Below are positions 1-5,129 of a stretch of 5,129 nt of DNA, one piece after another. Where the stretch lies: positions 1 through 5,129 of the forward strand of contig CAMHPW010000107.1 of the NCBI GenBank assembly GCA_946187095.1, read 5' to 3'. Source of the stretch: an uncultured Clostridia bacterium. Lineage in GTDB: Bacteria > Bacillota > Clostridia > Oscillospirales > Acutalibacteraceae. Under the pieces are notes generated by a model. That model was not told the DNA's origin and did not search any database. It saw nothing but the letters and a program-made list of their open reading frames with translations. How positions within the stretch are numbered: position 1 is the stretch's first letter; each line of letters opens with the position of its first letter. A program made the translations under genes and the position numbers.

Positions 1-51
1 ATGAAACAGGAATTTTCTCAATATGGGTATATTTGTCCATATTTTGAGTAG
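1..51 (+). CDS. Possible C-terminal tail of an upstream gene (partial)
   Basis: Frame 1 is open from the window edge to a TAG at 49-51, encoding 16 residues that end in ICPYFE. The first codon is an ATG, but it sits exactly on the edge, so it may be internal to a longer gene. The stop lies 11 nt before the ATG of the TSCPD gene, a spacing typical of co-transcribed genes. A second reading frame is also open to a TGA at 45-47, so the frame choice is not secure. No family can be recognised from so few residues. The same stretch could instead be a leader or intergenic sequence. Confidence 0.2.
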   Translation: MKQEFSQYGYICPYFE

Positions 52-62
52 CAGAAAATGAA

Positions 63-305
63 ATGAAATACACATATAAAACACAGAATACCTGTTCACG
101 TTCCATAGAATTTGAGATAGAAGACGGCATTGTCAGAAATGTGAAATTCAACGGCGGCTGCATGGGAAATACACAGGGCATCGCTGTGCTTGTTGAAGGC
201 ATGAAAGCCGAAGATGTCATTGCCAGATGCAAGGGGATACAGTGCGGATTCCGTGGAACGTCATGCCCCGATCAGCTTGCAAAGGCACTGATGAGTGTGA
301 ACTGA
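63..305 (+). CDS. Small TSCPD domain-containing protein (TIGR03905-like)
   Basis: This is a complete 80-residue protein of unknown function. Nearly the whole chain is one TSCPD domain, the module named for its TSCPD motif (residues 67-70 here, preceded by CGFRG at 61-65). The domain is otherwise best known from the C-terminus of B12-dependent class II ribonucleotide reductases. Further family marks are CSRSI at 11-15 and GGCMGN at 31-36. Five cysteines (11, 33, 56, 61, 68) in 80 residues suggest metal binding or redox chemistry, which is inference. There is no signal peptide or membrane segment, so it is probably cytosolic. The start at 63 is the only in-frame ATG after a TGA at 45-47. The ribosome site is weak: only a GAG at 46-48, set rather far upstream. 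An ATG at 58 opens only a two-codon frame and is not a start. The gene converges on the tRNA operon across the hairpin at 332-375. Confidence 0.88.
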   Translation: MKYTYKTQNTCSRSIEFEIEDGIVRNVKFNGGCMGNTQGIAVLVEGMKAEDVIARCKGIQCGFRGTSCPDQLAKALMSVN

Positions 306-320
306 TCTGCTGTGCATATT

Positions 321-375
321 AAAAAAGCAAAAAATAAACCGCTTTGAAAAAATACAGTTTCAAAGCGGTTTATTT
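321..375. terminator. Bidirectional intrinsic terminator between TSCPD gene and tRNA operon
   Basis: A perfect 18-bp inverted repeat (332-349 with 358-375) encloses an 8-nt loop (350-357). The core is CCGCTTTGAAA and its complement. On the minus strand the hairpin follows tRNA-Val and leads into a U-rich tail (TTTATTTTTTGC then six T, down to 321), so it is a strong terminator for the tRNA transcript. On the plus strand the stem is followed by a shorter TTTATTT tract that could end the TSCPD transcript, whose stop codon is at 303-305. The outermost pair of the stem uses position 375, which is also the final A of the tRNA-Val CCA end. Confidence 0.9.
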
Positions 376-451
376 GGTGGAGACTGCTGGACTTGAACCA
401 GTGACCTCTTGCATGTCAAGCAAGCACTCTAACCAGCTGAGCTAAGCCTCC
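375..451 (-). tRNA. tRNA-Val (anticodon GAC)
   Basis: A 77-nt cloverleaf that includes an encoded CCA (375-377). The acceptor arm GGAGGCT pairs with AGTCTCC with one G·U. The D stem is GCTC/GAGT, the anticodon stem CTTGC/GCAAG, and the anticodon loop TTGACAT puts GAC at 415-417 on the complement. The T loop is TTCAAGT. GAC reads GUC and GUU valine codons. The T stem ACTGG/CCAGC has an A·C mismatch at its outermost pair (49-65), where G-C would be expected. It is the last gene of the three-tRNA operon, 7 nt after tRNA-Pro(TGG), and the terminator hairpin begins at its 3' end. Confidence 0.95.
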
Positions 452-458
452 GCAGAGA

Positions 459-531
459 TCGGAGTGAAGGGACTTGAACCCCCGACATCCTGCTCCCAAA
501 GCAGGCGCGCTACCAACTGCGCTACACCCCG
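459..531 (-). tRNA. tRNA-Pro (anticodon TGG)
   Basis: A 73-nt cloverleaf. The acceptor CGGGGTG pairs with CACTCCG with one G·U. The D stem is GCGC/GCGC, the anticodon stem CCTGC/GCAGG, and the loop TTTGGGA gives anticodon TGG (complement of 496-498). The T loop is TTCAAGT, and two G·U pairs close the T stem. The discriminator base is A, and the next bases are TCT, so CCA is not encoded and must be added by a nucleotidyltransferase. With the U34 anticodon this is the broad-range proline decoder (CCA, CCG and probably CCU/CCC). It lies 10 nt after tRNA-Pro(CGG) and 7 nt before tRNA-Val. Confidence 0.96.
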
Positions 532-541
532 ACTAAAAAAA

Positions 542-615
542 TCGGGATGACAGGATTTGAACCTGCGACCTTTGCGTCCCGAACGCAACGCTCTACCAAA
601 CTGAGCCACATCCCG
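542..615 (-). tRNA. tRNA-Pro (anticodon CGG)
   Basis: A 74-nt cloverleaf with a perfect acceptor arm CGGGATG/CATCCCG. The D stem is GCTC/GAGC and the anticodon stem TTGCG/CGCAA. The loop TTCGGGA gives anticodon CGG (complement of 579-581), which reads CCG. The T stem is GCAGG/CCTGT with a terminal G·U, and the T loop is TTCAAAT. The 3' end is the discriminator A followed directly by seven T (complement of 535-541), so no CCA is encoded. It is the promoter-proximal gene of the operon, about 30 nt downstream of the predicted transcription start. Confidence 0.96.
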
Positions 616-651
616 ATATCTGTATGAACTTTTTTAACCCTACGTCAAGTT

Positions 652-680
652 ATTATATTACAAAACATCTCAAATGTCAA
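652..680 (-). promoter_or_regulatory. Consensus sigma-A promoter of the tRNA operon
   Basis: On the minus strand TTGACA (675-680) and TATAAT (652-657) match the -35 and -10 consensus at every base and are separated by exactly 17 bp. Transcription should begin near 645. Upstream of the -35 box lies an A/T block (complement of 684-700, seven T then seven A) that resembles an UP element. This is what one expects for a strong stable-RNA promoter. The same block supplies the U-tract of the preceding peptidase-gene terminator. Confidence 0.93.
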
Positions 681-690
681 GTGTTTTTTT

Positions 691-721
691 AAAAAAATAA
701 CGGCTCATCAGTGATGAGCCG
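691..721 (-). terminator. Intrinsic terminator of the M3 peptidase gene
   Basis: CGGCTCATCA (701-710) and its complement (712-721) form a hairpin that folds as an 8-9 bp stem with a 3-5 nt loop. On the minus strand it is followed by TTATTTTTTT (700 down to 691). It begins 7 nt after the peptidase stop codon (729-731). It insulates the peptidase gene from the tRNA promoter, whose -35 box starts only 10 nt beyond the T-run. Confidence 0.9.
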
Positions 722-728
722 AGGTTTT

Positions 729-2417
729 TCATATTTTGTTTTCATCAAGCCATTGTTCCGCTGTTTGAGCGGCTTTTTTCAGAGCGGTTTCGTCAAAGGG
801 CGAGTCAAGACCTGCCGTTTTTATCAATTCTGTAAACGTCTGCGTACCTGCCTTCCCAACGAGTTTCATATAGCGTTCCCATGCGTCTTTGAAATCGGAC
901 TGCATGACTCCCCAGAATTCGAGAGCCGCTGTCTGTGCAAGACAGTAATCGATATAATAAAACGGATTTTCATAGATATGAAGCTGCCTTTGCCAGCCCC
1001 TGCCCTCACCGTAGAAAACAGAGCCGTCCAAATTTATCCAGGGCATATAGACGGCAGTGAGTTCTTTCCATGTATCATGCCTTTGCTGAGGTGTCATAAA
1101 GGGCTTTTCATAGACGATATGCTGAAAATGGTCTACCATCGTGCCGTAGGGAATGAACGTCAGAGCGGCGGCAAGATGGTTGTAGCGGAATTTTCCGGAA
1201 TCCTTTCCGAAAAAGTCATCACTGCATTTCCAGCCGAAAAATTCCATTGTCATAGAGTGGATTTCACAGGATTCGAGAGAGGGACTCTGATTTTCGGCAG
1301 GAATGATATCTCTTGCCGTATAGAAAGCAAAGGCATGACCTGCCTCATGTGTCATGACTTCGACATCATCGGCAGTGCCGTTGAAATTGGCAAAGATAAA
1401 CGGTACTTTGTAATCCGCAAACTGCGTACAGTAGCCGCCGCCTGCCTTGCCCTTCTTGCTGAGAACGTCCAGAAGTTCATTTTCATACATGATATCAATG
1501 AATTCGGCAGTTTCGGGGGACAGTTCATGATAGAATTTTTTGGCGGTATCAAGGATATCATCGGAAGTACCCTGCGGTTTGGGATTGCCGTCACGGAATT
1601 TGAGTGCAGTGTCCGCAAACGTCAGGGGATAGGGGAGACCTGTTCTCTGAGCCTGTTCACGATACAGTCTTTCGGCAACGGGCACGATATATTTCACGAC
1701 AGCCTTTCTGAATTTGCCGATATCATGTTCATCATAGCAGTTTCGGTTCATCTGGAGATAGCCGAGTTTCACGAAATTGTCATAGCCGAGCTTGAGGGCT
1801 TTCTGATGTCTTAAATGCACGAGCTTATCATAGATATCGTCCAATTCATCACCGTGACTGCGGTAGAATTCGCTTTCGGCAAGCCATGCGGCACGCCTTT
1901 CACTGTCATTAGCTGACTGCTTATACGGAAACAACTGTGAAAGCGTTTTCTTACCGCCGTCAAAGTCGATCTGTGCGGAAGCGATGAGTTTCTGATAAGC
2001 CGTTTCGAGCTTGTTGGTTTCCTGCGTTTCGGGAATGATTTCGGGTGAAAAGGCTTTCAGGAAAATTTCTGCATTTTTGAATAAAAGAGAGCCGTATTTT
2101 TCTTCAAGCTGGGGACGGAATCTGCTTTCGACCAAAAGTCTGGTGAAACTCTGCTGAATTTCCGTCAATTCGGGAGATGTTTCATCGATGAATTCAACTT
2201 CACTTTCATAGAATGTGTCATTGGTGTCAATGGAATTTCTGGTATAGGCAAGGCTCATCATGGTATCGATATGGGCGGCATTTCTGTCCCATTCGATAAA
2301 AGCCTTGTCAGCCGTTTCAAAATCCTCTGCATTGGCAAAGGTGTTTTTGATTTCGTCAGCCTTTTTTCTGATTTGGCTGATATCAGGTCTTTCATATTTC
2401 ATTTCGGAAAATTTCAT
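729..2417 (-). CDS. M3 family zinc oligoendopeptidase
   Basis: A full-length 562-residue metallopeptidase expected to cut short peptides in the cytosol. It has no signal peptide. The zinc site is HEAGH (357-361): His357 and His361 bind zinc and Glu358 is the catalytic base. The third ligand is probably Glu385 in ESCEIHSMTMEFF, 28 residues downstream, matching the E-x-x-S-x-x-x-E pattern of family M3. Near the C-terminus His480 and PFYYIDY (485-491) match the conserved His/Tyr substrate-binding segment. The helical N-terminal half is charged and Glu/Lys rich, as is usual. Length and motifs fit the M3 group close to but distinct from PepF (TIGR02289-like), so I give no symbol. The start at 2417 is supported by an AAAGGGG site 9 nt upstream; Met6 is a less likely alternative. 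The gene has its own promoter (2442-2470) and terminator (691-721). It probably recycles peptides for nutrition or turnover, but the substrate is unknown. Confidence 0.95.
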   Translation of the reverse strand: MKFSEMKYERPDISQIRKKADEIKNTFANAEDFETADKAFIEWDRNAAHIDTMMSLAYTRNSIDTNDTFYESEVEFIDETSPELTEIQQSFTRLLVESRFRPQLEEKYGSLLFKNAEIFLKAFSPEIIPETQETNKLETAYQKLIASAQIDFDGGKKTLSQLFPYKQSANDSERRAAWLAESEFYRSHGDELDDIYDKLVHLRHQKALKLGYDNFVKLGYLQMNRNCYDEHDIGKFRKAVVKYIVPVAERLYREQAQRTGLPYPLTFADTALKFRDGNPKPQGTSDDILDTAKKFYHELSPETAEFIDIMYENELLDVLSKKGKAGGGYCTQFADYKVPFIFANFNGTADDVEVMTHEAGHAFAFYTARDIIPAENQSPSLESCEIHSMTMEFFGWKCSDDFFGKDSGKFRYNHLAAALTFIPYGTMVDHFQHIVYEKPFMTPQQRHDTWKELTAVYMPWINLDGSVFYGEGRGWQRQLHIYENPFYYIDYCLAQTAALEFWGVMQSDFKDAWERYMKLVGKAGTQTFTELIKTAGLDSPFDETALKKAAQTAEQWLDENKI

Positions 2418-2426
2418 TTCAAATTG

Positions 2427-2433
2427 CCCCTTT
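2427..2433 (-). promoter_or_regulatory. Ribosome binding site of the M3 peptidase gene
   Basis: AAAGGGG on the minus strand lies 9 nt before the ATG at 2415-2417. It fixes Met1 rather than Met6 as the start. With the promoter placed at 2442-2470 the untranslated leader would be only about 18 nt, starting just upstream of this site. Confidence 0.75.
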
Positions 2434-2441
2434 CTTGTTTT

Positions 2442-2470
2442 ATTTTACAGCACTGCGTTTAAAAAATCAA
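2442..2470 (-). promoter_or_regulatory. Predicted sigma-A promoter of the M3 peptidase gene
   Basis: TTGATT (2465-2470) and TAAAAT (2442-2447) on the minus strand are separated by 17 bp, each differing from consensus by one base. The site lies between the BI-1 terminator and the peptidase start, so the peptidase can be transcribed independently. Transcription would begin near 2435. Confidence 0.75.
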
Positions 2471-2479
2471 TCGAAACTG

Positions 2480-2509
2480 AAAAAATCCCCGACAAATCAC
2501 TGTCGGGGA
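2480..2509 (-). terminator. Intrinsic terminator of the BI-1 family gene
   Basis: TCCCCGACA (2486-2494) pairs with TGTCGGGGA (2501-2509) in a perfect 9-bp stem with a 6-nt loop. It is followed on the minus strand by six T (2485 down to 2480). It starts 11 nt after the BI-1 stop codon. The plus-strand side has only an AAAATAG tract, so it acts in one direction. Confidence 0.92.
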
Positions 2510-2520
2510 AAATAGTTTTC

Positions 2521-3288
2521 TTATCTGTTTCTTGAAAAAAGTCTGAGGATATACAGGAAAAGATTGATGAAATCGAGATAAAGCTGAAGTGCAATGTTAA
2601 TGGAGGCTTTTTTGAGCATTTCGCTGTCACCGCTGAAATATTCATAGCCGGCTTTGATTTTCTGTGTGTCATAAGCCGTGAAGCCTACAAAAATCGCAAT
2701 TCCGATCAGGCTGATGATCAGATCCAGAGCAGCCATGCGGAAGAAGATACCGAGAATGCCGAATACGATCAGAACGATCAGACCAATGAGAAGAATGGGG
2801 CGGAGCTTTGTCAGATCACGCTTGGTAACGATACCGTAAATGGAGAACGCACCGAACAGCAAAGCGGTTGCGGCAAAAGCCCATATTGCCTTGTCAGCCC
2901 CTGCAAACATGAGAGTCGGGGCAAGGTTGATGCCGTTGCAGACGGAATAGATCAGAAACATGATCAGACTCACGATTGACGGCATTTTGTAGATAAAGAA
3001 TCCGAGAGCGATGACCATGATCAGTTCCACGATCACGCTGACGATATAAACGGGAAAGAACTGTTCAAGCATAAGCGGATTGGCGGAAAGTACGCTCTGG
3101 AATGCAAAGCCGAGGATAAACGTAATGGAAAGTCCGACAGCCATCCATGAATAAACTCTTCTGCTGAAATCAGCCATTGAAACACCTGCTGCGGCTTTGG
3201 TGTCATTGTAGAACTGCGGGGCATTGGAAAAATCATTGTAGCCGTTCTGATTGTCATAGAAATTGTTGTTATAGTCATTTCTGTTCAT
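2521..3288 (-). CDS. Bax inhibitor-1/YccA family membrane protein
   Basis: A 255-residue integral membrane protein of the BI-1 (TMBIM/YccA/YbhL/YetJ) family. Characterised bacterial relatives include a pH-sensitive calcium leak channel (B. subtilis YetJ) and a partner of the FtsH protease (E. coli YccA); which role applies here is unknown. Hydrophobic segments lie at roughly 48-66, 78-99, 105-121, 132-150, 162-182 and 188-205, plus a C-terminal one at 229-249, the usual six-plus-one plan. The family signature is visible in GFTAYDTQKIK (202-212) and LYLDFINLFLYILRL (236-250). Asp207 and Asp239 are the likely equivalents of the two aspartates of the YetJ pH sensor. The first 30 residues are a polar, Asn/Asp/Tyr-rich tail with 10 Asn, probably a disordered cytosolic extension. 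The start at 3288 has GAGGTG 7 nt upstream. The gene is transcribed from its own promoter (3339-3367), with a leader of about 44 nt. Confidence 0.94.
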   Translation of the reverse strand: MNRNDYNNNFYDNQNGYNDFSNAPQFYNDTKAAAGVSMADFSRRVYSWMAVGLSITFILGFAFQSVLSANPLMLEQFFPVYIVSVIVELIMVIALGFFIYKMPSIVSLIMFLIYSVCNGINLAPTLMFAGADKAIWAFAATALLFGAFSIYGIVTKRDLTKLRPILLIGLIVLIVFGILGIFFRMAALDLIISLIGIAIFVGFTAYDTQKIKAGYEYFSGDSEMLKKASINIALQLYLDFINLFLYILRLFSRNR

Positions 3289-3295
3289 ATAAAAG

Positions 3296-3301
3296 CACCT
3301 C
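3296..3301 (-). promoter_or_regulatory. Ribosome binding site of the BI-1 family gene
   Basis: GAGGTG, within AGAAAGAGGTG, on the minus strand lies 7 nt before the ATG at 3286-3288. This strong site at a good distance supports the start that includes the Asn-rich N-terminal tail rather than Met38. Confidence 0.85.
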
Positions 3302-3338
3302 TTTCTGAAAAATAGGTCAGACAGCAGACCTTAACTAT

Positions 3339-3367
3339 ACTATATCCTGTTTTTCGGGGAAAGTCAA
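3339..3367 (-). promoter_or_regulatory. Predicted sigma-A promoter of the BI-1 family gene
   Basis: TTGACT (3362-3367) and TATAGT (3339-3344) on the minus strand are separated by 17 bp, each one base from consensus. Transcription should begin near 3332. The leader contains a short inverted repeat, AGGTC...GACCT, around an 8-nt loop. About 13 bp upstream of the -35 box is a perfect 10-bp palindrome TTTCATGAAA (3381-3390). Either could be regulatory, but there is no direct support. Confidence 0.85.
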
Positions 3368-3445
3368 GCAGATTTGGTTTTTTCATGAAACTGCATAAAT
3401 TTGTGAAAAGTCAACAATTCAAGCTGTCAGTTTTTGACACATCAC

Positions 3446-3480
3446 AAAAAAGGCGGCTGTGAACAAACTGTCCACAGCCG
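3446..3480 (-). terminator. ppdK: Intrinsic terminator of ppdK
   Basis: CGGCTGTG (3454-3461) pairs with CACAGCCG (3473-3480) around an 11-nt loop. On the minus strand the stem is followed by GCC and six T (3451 down to 3446). It lies 32 nt after the ppdK stop codon. The rest of the 224-nt gap between ppdK and the BI-1 gene (3289-3512) holds the BI-1 promoter and leader. I see no small gene there. Confidence 0.85.
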
Positions 3481-3512
3481 TCAATATTATTTTCGGAGAT
3501 TGCTATGCAGAA

Positions 3513-5129
3513 TCAGCCCTCTTTGATAGCAGCCTGAGCAGCAGCCAAGCGGGCGATCGGTACTCTGAACGGTGAGCAGGATACATAGTCAAGACCGATC
3601 TTATGGCAGAACTCTACAGATGTGGGATCGCCGCCGTGTTCACCGCAGATACCGCAGTGGAGTTCGGGACGGGCAGCCTTACCGAGTTTGATAGCCATTT
3701 CCATCAGCTTGCCAACGCCTGTCTGGTCGAGTTTAGCAAACGGATCGTTCTCGAAGATCTTTGCATCATAGTAAGCACTGAGGAACTTACCGGAGTCATC
3801 ACGGCTGAAGCCGAATGTCATCTGAGTAAGGTCGTTAGTACCGAAGCAGAAGAATTCAGCTTCTTTGGCGATATCGTCAGCAGTAAGAGCGGCACGGGGA
3901 ATTTCGATCATAGTACCGACTTCATACTTGAGGTCAGCACCTGCAGCAGCGATCTCAGCATTGGCTGTCTCAACGACTACCTTCTTGACATACTTCAATT
4001 CTTTGACATCGCCAACGAGCGGGATCATGATCTCAGGCTCAACTTTCCAGTCGGGATGAGCTTTCTGAACATTGATAGCGGCACGGATCACGGCAGAAGT
4101 CTGCATCTTGGCGATTTCGGGATATGTAACAGCCAGACGGCAGCCACGGTGTCCCATCATCGGGTTGAATTCATGCAGAGAAGAAATGATCTCTTTGATT
4201 CTCTCAACGGTCTTGCCCTGAGCAGCAGCGAGCTTCTCAATATCAGCCTCTTCTGTGGGAACGAACTCATGGAGAGGAGGATCGAGGAAACGGATAGTAA
4301 CAGGATTGCCTTCAAGAGCTTCATAGAGAGCCTCAAAGTCGCCCTGCTGTACAGGAAGAATCTTGGCGAGAGCTGCTTCTCTCTCTTCTACTGTATCTGC
4401 ACAGATCATCTCTCTGAATGCATCGATTCTGTCGCCTTCAAAGAACATATGCTCTGTACGGCAAAGTCCGATACCCTCTGCACCGAGTTCACGAGCCTTT
4501 TTCGCATCGGCAGGTGTATCAGCGTTGGTTCTGACTTTAAGTTTTCTGTACTTGTCAGCCCATGCCATAACGGTTGCAAATTCATCAGCGATCGTAGCAG
4601 GAACTGTCGGGATAATACCGTCATAGATATTACCTGTGGAACCGTCTATTGAGATAAAGTCACCCTCAACGAATGTTTTGCCGGCGAGTGTGAATTTCTT
4701 GTTTTCTTCGTCCATAGCGATATCCGAACAGCCTGATACGCAGCAGGAACCCATGCCACGGGCAACAACGGCAGCGTGAGAAGTCATACCGCCACGAACT
4801 GTCAGGATACCCTGTGAAGCCTTCATACCTGTAATGTCTTCAGGAGATGTTTCAAGTCTTACGAGAACGACTTTCTTGCCTGCTTCATTCCAGGCTTCTG
4901 CATCTTCGGCTGTGAATACGATCTGACCGCAGGCAGCACCGGGGGATGCACCGAGTCCCTTGCCGATCGGAGTAGCTGCCTTGAGAGCTTTCGCATCGAA
5001 CTGGGGATGGAGAAGTGTATCAAGGTTACGGGGATCGATCATAGCAACCGCTTCTTTTTCGGTTCTCATACCTTCTTCAACGAGGTCAACTGCTATTTTA
5101 AGAGCTGCTTTTGCAGTTCTCTTGCCGTT
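3513..5129 (-). CDS. ppdK: Pyruvate, phosphate dikinase (C-terminal part; 5' end outside window)
   Basis: The gene interconverts PEP + AMP + PPi and pyruvate + ATP + Pi in the cytosol, a PPi-linked glycolytic step common in Clostridia. The reading frame stays open to the right edge. The first 20 visible residues (NGKRTAKAALKIAVDLVEEG) are family sequence, so the ATG at 5067-5069 is internal (Met21 here) and not the start. The 538 visible residues are about 60% of a protein that is usually near 875 residues; the ATP-grasp domain is missing. The phosphohistidine domain spans roughly 50-170, with catalytic His118 in GGMTSHAA. The PEP/pyruvate barrel spans roughly 195-538. By alignment to the C. 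symbiosum enzyme from memory, Arg224, Arg280, Glu409, Asn432, Asp433 and Cys495 (in CGICGEHGG) match Arg561, Arg617, Glu745, Asn768, Asp769 and Cys831. All key residues are present, so the enzyme should be active. The gene ends with its own terminator (3446-3480). Confidence 0.97.
   Translation of the reverse strand, partial: NGKRTAKAALKIAVDLVEEGMRTEKEAVAMIDPRNLDTLLHPQFDAKALKAATPIGKGLGASPGAACGQIVFTAEDAEAWNEAGKKVVLVRLETSPEDITGMKASQGILTVRGGMTSHAAVVARGMGSCCVSGCSDIAMDEENKKFTLAGKTFVEGDFISIDGSTGNIYDGIIPTVPATIADEFATVMAWADKYRKLKVRTNADTPADAKKARELGAEGIGLCRTEHMFFEGDRIDAFREMICADTVEEREAALAKILPVQQGDFEALYEALEGNPVTIRFLDPPLHEFVPTEEADIEKLAAAQGKTVERIKEIISSLHEFNPMMGHRGCRLAVTYPEIAKMQTSAVIRAAINVQKAHPDWKVEPEIMIPLVGDVKELKYVKKVVVETANAEIAAAGADLKYEVGTMIEIPRAALTADDIAKEAEFFCFGTNDLTQMTFGFSRDDSGKFLSAYYDAKIFENDPFAKLDQTGVGKLMEMAIKLGKAARPELHCGICGEHGGDPTSVEFCHKIGLDYVSCSPFRVPIARLAAAQAAIKEG

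Noticed and set aside
535..541. Seven-T run after tRNA-Pro(CGG) as a possible internal terminator
   Set aside because: The only stem before it is the tRNA acceptor arm, which is part of the cloverleaf and not a terminator hairpin. No promoter is visible before the next tRNA only 10 nt away, so read-through is required.
643..648. Second -35-like box (TTGACG on the minus strand) just downstream of the tRNA promoter -10
   Set aside because: No acceptable -10 hexamer lies about 17 bp further on (only ATACAG-like sequence), and the perfect promoter immediately upstream explains transcription.
711..1814. Long plus-strand open frame of 367 codons opposite the peptidase gene
   Set aside because: It is antisense to the catalytic half of a clear M3 peptidase with HEAGH and the full family motif set. 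Its protein resembles no family and it has no convincing ribosome site, so it is a shadow of codon bias.
2445..2672. Minus-strand 75-codon frame across the BI-1 3' end and terminator
   Set aside because: It is out of frame with the BI-1 gene, runs through the terminator hairpin and overlaps the predicted peptidase promoter. No family features are visible.
3603..4652. Long plus-strand open frame of 349 codons opposite ppdK
   Set aside because: It is antisense to an unambiguous pyruvate phosphate dikinase. The translation is Cys/Ser-rich with no recognisable domain, so it is a shadow frame.
5067..5069. ATG as the true start of a short 518-residue PPDK-like protein
   Set aside because: The 20 codons upstream to the window edge stay open and encode conserved PPDK sequence in frame. 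There is also no ribosome site at a proper distance, so the gene is cut by the window edge.

Overview
The window looks like ordinary chromosomal core sequence from a low-to-mid GC member of the Clostridia. A Ruminococcus-like (Oscillospiraceae) host is my best guess. This rests on the pyruvate phosphate dikinase, the stand-alone TSCPD protein of the TIGR03905 type, strong AGGAGG-like ribosome sites and textbook sigma-A promoters. It is an inference from family knowledge; no database search was run.

Layout, left to right. A possible 3' tail of an upstream gene (1-51) precedes a small cysteine-rich TSCPD-domain gene (63-305, + strand). Everything after that lies on the minus strand. A long hairpin (332-375) separates the TSCPD gene from a convergent three-gene tRNA operon. 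In transcription order the tRNAs are Pro(CGG), Pro(TGG) and Val(GAC). Their promoter (652-680) has perfect -35 and -10 hexamers and starts almost inside the terminator of the next gene. That gene is an M3-family zinc oligoendopeptidase (729-2417). Next come a seven-helix Bax inhibitor-1/YccA-type membrane protein (2521-3288) and the C-terminal ~60% of pyruvate, phosphate dikinase (3513-5129), which runs off the right edge.

Read in the direction of transcription, the minus strand goes ppdK, BI-1, M3 peptidase, tRNA operon. The three protein genes and the tRNA operon each end in a factor-independent terminator. BI-1, the peptidase and the tRNA operon each also have their own promoter with a 17-bp spacer. 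They therefore look like independent transcription units rather than an operon, and I see no shared pathway. The roles are PPi-linked central carbon metabolism (ppdK), membrane ion or stress homeostasis (BI-1), peptide turnover (M3) and translation (tRNAs).

There are no signs of mobile elements, CRISPR arrays, phage genes or a defence system, and I found no convincing undescribed system. The items most worth a second look are the uncharacterised stand-alone TSCPD protein, the compact terminator/promoter junction at 652-721, the hairpin that begins at the last base of tRNA-Val, and an A·C mismatch in the T stem of tRNA-Val.
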